Assembly (NCBI GenBank): GCA_964405075.1
Contig: CAYOMP010000104.1
Coordinates: 1 to 9,961 of the forward strand
DNA from: CAYOMP01 sp964405075
GTDB lineage: Bacteria > Bacillota > Clostridia > Lachnospirales > Lachnospiraceae
Reading direction: 5' to 3'
DNA: 9,961 nucleotides
Below the pieces are notes generated by a model that was not told the DNA's origin, did no database searches, and saw only the letters and a program-made list of their open reading frames with translations. Below, in pieces: positions 6,044 to 9,961 of this stretch. Position 1 is the first letter of the stretch. Each line of letters begins with the position of its first letter. Position numbers and translations under genes: made by a program.

Positions 6044-6607
6044 TTATACATCTAGCGAAAGCTGAATTTCTTCTTCTGCTTCCATCTTAAAATCTTCCAA
6101 TTTATCCTGATTCATAATAGGCAAATCATCTAAGGACTGCACTCCAAAACTTCTTAAAAAATCTTCCGTTGTTCCAAAAAGAAGTGGTCTGCCCGGTGCG
6201 TCTAATCTGCCTAATTCACATACCAAATTATACTCTACTAATTTGTTAACAGCATGGTCACTCTTAACTCCACGAATTTTCTCTATTTCAACCTTAGTAA
6301 TTGGCTGTTTGTAAGCTATTATAGAAAGTGTTTCTAATAAAACATCTGTTAAAATCTGTTTTTTTGGCTGTTTTGCAACTTTTATTAAATATTCGTATGT
6401 TTCTGCCTTACTACACATCTGAAAAGAATTCTCTAATTCAATAATTTGAATTCCTCGGTCTTCGCTTTCATACTTGTCCATCATATTGTATATAATTTTC
6501 TTAGTAGTATCTTCATCATGTTCAATAGCTGCTGCTATCTTACTTAATTCAACAGAATCGCCCATTGTAAATAGTATAGATTCTATTGCCGCTTCTATTT
6601 TTTGCAT
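6044..6607 (-). CDS. scpB: segregation and condensation protein B
   Basis: ScpB forms dimers that bind the ScpA kleisin in the SMC condensin complex, which compacts and segregates the chromosome. The 187 residues show the family opening IEAAIESILFTMGDSVEL, then two winged-helix domains (about 1-75 and 85-160). The conserved stretch TDVLLETLSIIAYKQPITK (87-105) leads into IRGVKSDHAVNKLVE, and GRLDAPGRPLLFGTTEDFLRSFG is typical of the second domain. An acidic tail follows. The ATG is 21 nt past the scpA stop. The ribosome binding site (GAGG at 6621-6624) is 13 nt away, a little far, so coupling to scpA translation is likely. Confidence 0.96.
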   Translation of the reverse strand: MQKIEAAIESILFTMGDSVELSKIAAAIEHDEDTTKKIIYNMMDKYESEDRGIQIIELENSFQMCSKAETYEYLIKVAKQPKKQILTDVLLETLSIIAYKQPITKVEIEKIRGVKSDHAVNKLVEYNLVCELGRLDAPGRPLLFGTTEDFLRSFGVQSLDDLPIMNQDKLEDFKMEAEEEIQLSLDV

Positions 6608-6628
6608 AATTACTATGTAACCTCATTT

Positions 6629-7372
6629 CTAAATGTTAGCACATATCAATATATCATCAAATATATTCTCCTGGCTAATGTTTATTATCCCTGTTTTCAT
6701 AAGCTCTAATATTGCCAAAAATGTAACTATAATCTCCATTTTGCCACACTGCTCTTCTAGTAAACTTCTAAAACTGAAACTTTTATTATGTAGAGCATAT
6801 TCCCTAACATAATCCATTTTGTCTCCCAGACTTACTTCTTCTTTTTCTATTTTTCCAAACTTACTTCTAATTGGGTCGACTTTATTTTCCTGTTTCTTTA
6901 TTATTGATTTAAAAATACTATGAAGCTTTGATAATGTAACATCCTCCAACAGTTCCGTTACATCAACCGGGGGAACGTACATCTCTACCTCGTCAGGTAA
7001 AGTAGTTTTTTTATATAAAACTCTCTCAGCATCTATTTGCTTGTCCTTTAACTCCAATGCCATAAACTTATACATTTTATATTCGATAAGCTTTTCGACT
7101 AATTCCGCTCTTGGATCAATCTCTTCACCATCTTCATCTACTTCTTTAGGAAGTAACATTCTAGACTTGATATCTATAAGTGTGGCTGCCATAACCAAAA
7201 ACTCACTCATAATATTCAAATCATCTCGTTCCATATTACGAATATATTCCAAATACTGTTTCGTGATTTCCACAATAGGAATATCATATATATTAACTTT
7301 ATTCTTATCAATTAAATACAGTAGTAAATCCAAAGGACCTTCAAACACCTGTAATCTTACTGGTATTCCCAT
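6629..7372 (-). CDS. scpA: segregation and condensation protein A (kleisin)
   Basis: ScpA is the kleisin that bridges the SMC heads and carries the ScpB dimer. The 247 residues start with VRLQVFEGPLDLLLYLI (5-21), the hallmark N-terminal helix that contacts the SMC neck. IYDIPIVEITKQYLEYI and MSEFLVMAATLIDIKSRMLL follow, then an acidic linker. The C-terminal winged helix (about 190-247) contains IIVTFLAILELMKTGII, which contacts the SMC head. ATG with GAGGA 6 nt upstream. It leads the scpA-scpB pair from its own promoter. The smc gene is not in the window, as is usual. Confidence 0.96.
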   Translation of the reverse strand: MGIPVRLQVFEGPLDLLLYLIDKNKVNIYDIPIVEITKQYLEYIRNMERDDLNIMSEFLVMAATLIDIKSRMLLPKEVDEDGEEIDPRAELVEKLIEYKMYKFMALELKDKQIDAERVLYKKTTLPDEVEMYVPPVDVTELLEDVTLSKLHSIFKSIIKKQENKVDPIRSKFGKIEKEEVSLGDKMDYVREYALHNKSFSFRSLLEEQCGKMEIIVTFLAILELMKTGIINISQENIFDDILICANI

Positions 7373-7409
7373 AACGTTTCCTCATTCCAATATTTTTTCA
7401 TACAGACTT

Positions 7410-7438
7410 ATTTTACTAATTATCATCTTGCATTTCAA
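7410..7438 (-). promoter_or_regulatory. promoter of scpAB
   Basis: On the minus strand TTGAAA (7433-7438) and TAAAAT (7410-7415), each 5/6 to consensus, are spaced by 17 nt. The predicted start near 7403 gives a leader of about 30 nt before scpA. Two copies of ATTAGATAA (7491-7499 and 7539-7547) lie further upstream, with no assigned role. Confidence 0.7.
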
Positions 7439-7562
7439 GAAAATTCTGTTCTATTTTTACTATTTGACTCCAAATACTCATAAGTGAACTATTAGATAAA
7501 TACAAAACAGCTTAGTATTCTCTCAGTTCTTCTCATTAATTAGATAATATGTAAGCTTGCAC

Positions 7563-7711
7563 TTACTTGAATCTTTTATTTACAAATAATAATCTACTAA
7601 CCAGTACACCGAATAATAAGTAACTAACACCTTGACTTGCCTGATTTTTCATCTGCTGTGTTGTCGTTAATCGACGTAGCCACCGCTACGCCTCATTCCT
7701 CCGCCTGGCAT
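7563..7711 (-). pseudogene. GC-richer element with hairpins and a possibly frameshifted small ORF
   Basis: On the minus strand an ATG at 7709-7711 opens MPGGGMRRSGGYVD and stops at 7667. In another frame, starting upstream of 7652 and ending at TAA 7563-7565, is QQMKNQASQ followed by GVSYLLFGVLVSRLLF and a basic tail. Restoring one base near 7668-7670 would join them into a peptide of about 48 residues: Gly-rich, then Gln-rich, then a hydrophobic helix. The part at 7663-7711 is much richer in G and C than its surroundings. It folds into a perfect 6-bp hairpin (7675-7680 with 7685-7690, 4-nt loop) next to a GTCG/CGAC stem (7663-7666 with 7672-7675). No good ribosome binding site precedes the first ATG. 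It may be a dead small gene, a dispersed repeat with internal hairpins, or both. I cannot name it. Confidence 0.3.
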
Positions 7712-7730
7712 ATGAAACAATCATTCTGCG

Positions 7731-8630
7731 TCAATGTATCAGAAACTTATTTTTCGGTGTACTAATAGACTTTAATTTAATAACTGATAACTCAGCCGGA
7801 TTATTCACTCTTACATTTATTGTATGAGTTCCCAAACCACAGCTTAATATCATATTTTTCCCATTTATTGTATATTTACCATCGCTATATTTAGGAAAAA
7901 TCTCAATCTGAGGTGATGCCACTCCACCAATGAATGGAAGTCGTACCAGACCGCCATGTAAATGCCCCGATACTGTAACATCAGCTCCCCATTTAGCATA
8001 ATTTTCAAAATATTTAGGGTTGTGTGCAATCAAAATATTATAGTCACTTTCATTTATTTTTCCCAGAATATCCTCAATATAAGTATCTTCCATTTTAATC
8101 TTAGCAAATCTCTTATAATATTCTCTCTCAATTTCCAAACCATAAATGTTGATGTTTTGATTATTAACCTTAATACTACATTTACTGTTTTCTAGCAGAT
8201 TAACACCCATTTTTTGCAATTGCGTCTTATATTTTTCATAAGTATTTCCATAATCTTCTGTATATATTTTCATTCGGTATTCATGATTACCATTTCCATA
8301 AAAACATTGGTATTTTGCAGCAAGTTTTTTCATAAGATTTAATGCTTTCTCACAATCAAGCCCTGGTTTTGCCACCATCAAATCTCCTGCAATCAAAATA
8401 AAATCCGGATTTATTTTATCGATTTTGGCAACTAACTTTTCATTATCCTTCCCATATTCTTTGTTATGAAGATCTGTCAATAAAACAACCGTTACGTCTT
8501 TTTCAATCCGGCTAAGTTTCTTAGATTCTATTTCATACTCTCTTACAATAAAATGTGTCTGTGCATATATCTGATATAAAATAAATATTGCCACTATCAA
8601 AATTAAAGCTATTATAATATATTTCAACAT
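7731..8630 (-). CDS. membrane-anchored metallophosphoesterase (YkuE/YaeI-like)
   Basis: This 299-residue calcineurin-like phosphoesterase has an N-terminal membrane helix (about 4-24). The catalytic domain would lie outside the membrane. Metal ligands are all present: LTDLH (51-55; Asp53, His55), AGDL (Asp83), GNGNHEY (Asn115, His116), AHNP (His203) and SGHLHGG (His223, His225). This set and the single-helix layout match the YkuE/YaeI/YpbG group, whose members hydrolyse phosphoesters of lipids or nucleotides; the substrate here is unknown. The frame opens further upstream at a GTG (8664-8666), but the ATG at 8628-8630 has AGGAG 7 nt away and starts directly at the helix (MLKYIIIALILIV). A weak extended -10 (TGTGATAAT) precedes it. 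No ordinary terminator follows; the element at 7563-7711 comes instead. Confidence 0.9.
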   Translation of the reverse strand: MLKYIIIALILIVAIFILYQIYAQTHFIVREYEIESKKLSRIEKDVTVVLLTDLHNKEYGKDNEKLVAKIDKINPDFILIAGDLMVAKPGLDCEKALNLMKKLAAKYQCFYGNGNHEYRMKIYTEDYGNTYEKYKTQLQKMGVNLLENSKCSIKVNNQNINIYGLEIEREYYKRFAKIKMEDTYIEDILGKINESDYNILIAHNPKYFENYAKWGADVTVSGHLHGGLVRLPFIGGVASPQIEIFPKYSDGKYTINGKNMILSCGLGTHTINVRVNNPAELSVIKLKSISTPKNKFLIH

Positions 8631-8729
8631 ATTTAATCTCCTTTTATGCACATCATATATTATCACACCCTCCCTAAAATATCCATATAAACGACGAAGA
8701 AGTTCTCACCATTTCACAATTAGGACAAA

Positions 8730-8778
8730 AATGACAAATAGATAAAGTAACTATTATTATCTTTATCTATTTGTCATT
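8730..8778 (-). terminator. Rho-independent terminator of the chemotaxis gene
   Basis: A perfect 18-bp inverted repeat (8730-8747 with 8761-8778) closes a 13-nt loop. On the minus strand it is followed by about five T. It lies 82 bp past the chemoreceptor stop. The stem is AT-rich, but its length makes it convincing. No gene is visible between 8631 and 8860. Confidence 0.8.
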
Positions 8779-8860
8779 ATATTCTTAGCATATGTATTTT
8801 ATCGCGTTCAAAGAAAAAGAAATCGAAAACTTCTAATTCATATACACCTCTACAAAAAAA

Positions 8861-9961
8861 TTACAATTTAAATACAGAAAGACTATTTTCTAATTCTTGT
8901 GACAAATCAGAAAGTTCTTTAACTTCTGAAATAACCTGATTCATCATATCATCCTGAGTTCTGGCAGTGTTTGACACATCCCTTGTACTTTCTGTAACTA
9001 CCCCGGCTATAGAGGAAATATCTCCAATAGCACTATATAACGCTTCTGTTTCTGATGTTATACCTTCTGCTACACTTGAAACATTCTGCATTGCTTCTGA
9101 TACATTATTAATTTTCACAAGAATACCATCAAAACTATCCTTCGTTTCTGTTACTAATTGCATACCATCCTTAACAGACTTATTACCTTCTTCCATTAAC
9201 TTAACACATCTTTCGATACACTGCTGAATCTCTTTAATGATATTTGTAATATCTTCTGTTGATTTTCTTGATTCTTCAGCAAGATTTCCTACTTCATTAG
9301 CTACTACTGCAAATCCTTTACCCTGTTCACCAGCTCTTGCTGCCTCAATAGAAGCATTCAATGCTAAAAGATTCGTCTGGGATGCAATTTCAGCAATCAA
9401 CTGAACAACATTTTGGATTACACCTGACATTCTATTTAATTCTTGAATCTGAGTAAATACATCGGAAACATTTTCCTCAATTTTACCCATCTGTTCTACT
9501 ACTACTTCCAGCTTCTGAGCACCCTCTCTAGCTTCATCTGCAGTCTCATTAGAAGCAACACTAATATTTGAAATACTGTCTGCTATCTGTTCCATATCCT
9601 TAGAAATACCTTCCGTCATTGAAAGATTTGATTTAGCCAAATCATTCTGCTTTTCAGTTTCTTCAACGGCATTTTCTGAAACAGTTACAATATCCGCTGC
9701 CTTTGCCTGTGTTCCTTCAGCACTATTAAACAAATCACTAGATATATCCATAATTTTTCTTGAATGAGAATCAGTTATAGATATTAGTTCACTTAGATTG
9801 GTCTTCATAATCATCATAGCTGATGCCATTTCACCAATCTCATCCTTTTTCTTAACAAGTCCTTCATCAATTTCGCAAGAAAAATCTCCTGCTCCCATAG
9901 CCTCACATATCGTAACCAATTTACTAATCGGGCTAAGCTTAATACCACAATATATTGCAAT
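8861..9961 (-). CDS. methyl-accepting chemotaxis protein, C-terminal part (partial)
   Basis: The frame is open from the right edge to TAA at 8861-8863, with 366 residues visible; the start, sensor domain and membrane helices are beyond the window. The visible part begins in a HAMP domain (about residues 9-60, with KDEIGEMASAM) that relays signals from the membrane. A long coiled-coil signalling domain follows. The hairpin tip that binds CheA and CheW is clear: EIASQTNLLALNASIEAARA then GEQGKGFAVVANEVGNLAEE (about residues 191-230). The usual Arg in NEVRxLAE is Gly here. No C-terminal NWETF-like CheR tether is present; the protein ends SVFKL. A TTG at 9917-9919 is only an internal codon, not the start. 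The ligand is unknown. Confidence 0.95.
   Translation of the reverse strand: MAIYCGIKLSPISKLVTICEAMGAGDFSCEIDEGLVKKKDEIGEMASAMMIMKTNLSELISITDSHSRKIMDISSDLFNSAEGTQAKAADIVTVSENAVEETEKQNDLAKSNLSMTEGISKDMEQIADSISNISVASNETADEAREGAQKLEVVVEQMGKIEENVSDVFTQIQELNRMSGVIQNVVQLIAEIASQTNLLALNASIEAARAGEQGKGFAVVANEVGNLAEESRKSTEDITNIIKEIQQCIERCVKLMEEGNKSVKDGMQLVTETKDSFDGILVKINNVSEAMQNVSSVAEGITSETEALYSAIGDISSIAGVVTESTRDVSNTARTQDDMMNQVISEVKELSDLSQELENSLSVFKL

Noticed and set aside
7041..7487. 148-codon plus-strand open frame opposite scpA
   Set aside because: It is antisense to a firm gene, with Ser- and Ile-rich content typical of a shadow frame, and no ribosome binding site was apparent.
8631..8666. 12-codon upstream extension of the metallophosphoesterase from a GTG
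   Set aside because: It would include the AGGAG site of the better ATG at 8628-8630, and its own AGGGAGG is only about 2 nt from the GTG.

Overview
The window looks like ordinary chromosomal DNA from a low-GC Gram-positive anaerobe of the Clostridia, most likely a Lachnospiraceae member (Roseburia, Eubacterium, Lachnospira or Butyrivibrio type). This rests on the AT-rich sequence, strong AGGAGG ribosome binding sites, ScpA/ScpB, a clostridial-type PurA, and Rho-independent terminators. No species can be named from the sequence alone. I see no rRNA, tRNA, CRISPR array, insertion sequence or phage gene.

Layout. At the left edge, on the plus strand, is the tail of an ABC-F ATPase gene, which overlaps a small two-helix membrane protein gene. 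Both end at a terminator (464-502) that could serve both strands. Everything after that is on the minus strand. Going rightwards, which is against transcription: a VTC-like protein lacking key catalytic residues (586-1230); a YihX-type HAD phosphatase (1349-1948); adenylosuccinate synthetase purA (2241-3521); a LysR-type regulator (3841-4719) 14 bp downstream of a PfkB-family kinase (4734-5645); scpB and scpA of the condensin complex (6044-7372); a membrane-anchored metallophosphoesterase (7731-8630); and the C-terminal part of a methyl-accepting chemotaxis protein that runs off the right edge.

Transcription units inferred from promoters and terminators: MCP ending at 8730-8778; metallophosphoesterase alone; scpA-scpB from the promoter at 7410-7438 to the terminator at 5972-6015; kinase-lysR from the promoter at 5699-5727; purA from the promoter at 3593-3621 to the terminator at 2176-2220; the HAD gene from the promoter at 1984-2011; and the VTC-like gene.

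Long stretches without a main gene. 3522-3840 holds the purA promoter under a cluster of ATAAGT/ACTTAT half-sites, and nothing else I can support. 5646-6043 holds the kinase promoter, an inverted repeat, a diverged repeat with a possible 29-residue ORF, and the scpB terminator. 7373-7730 holds the scp promoter and a GC-richer element with hairpins and a possibly broken small ORF.

No clearly new system stands out. The most interesting points are the degenerate VTC-like protein, the two related intergenic elements found just past terminators, the odd element at 7563-7711, and the repeat architecture upstream of the HAD gene.
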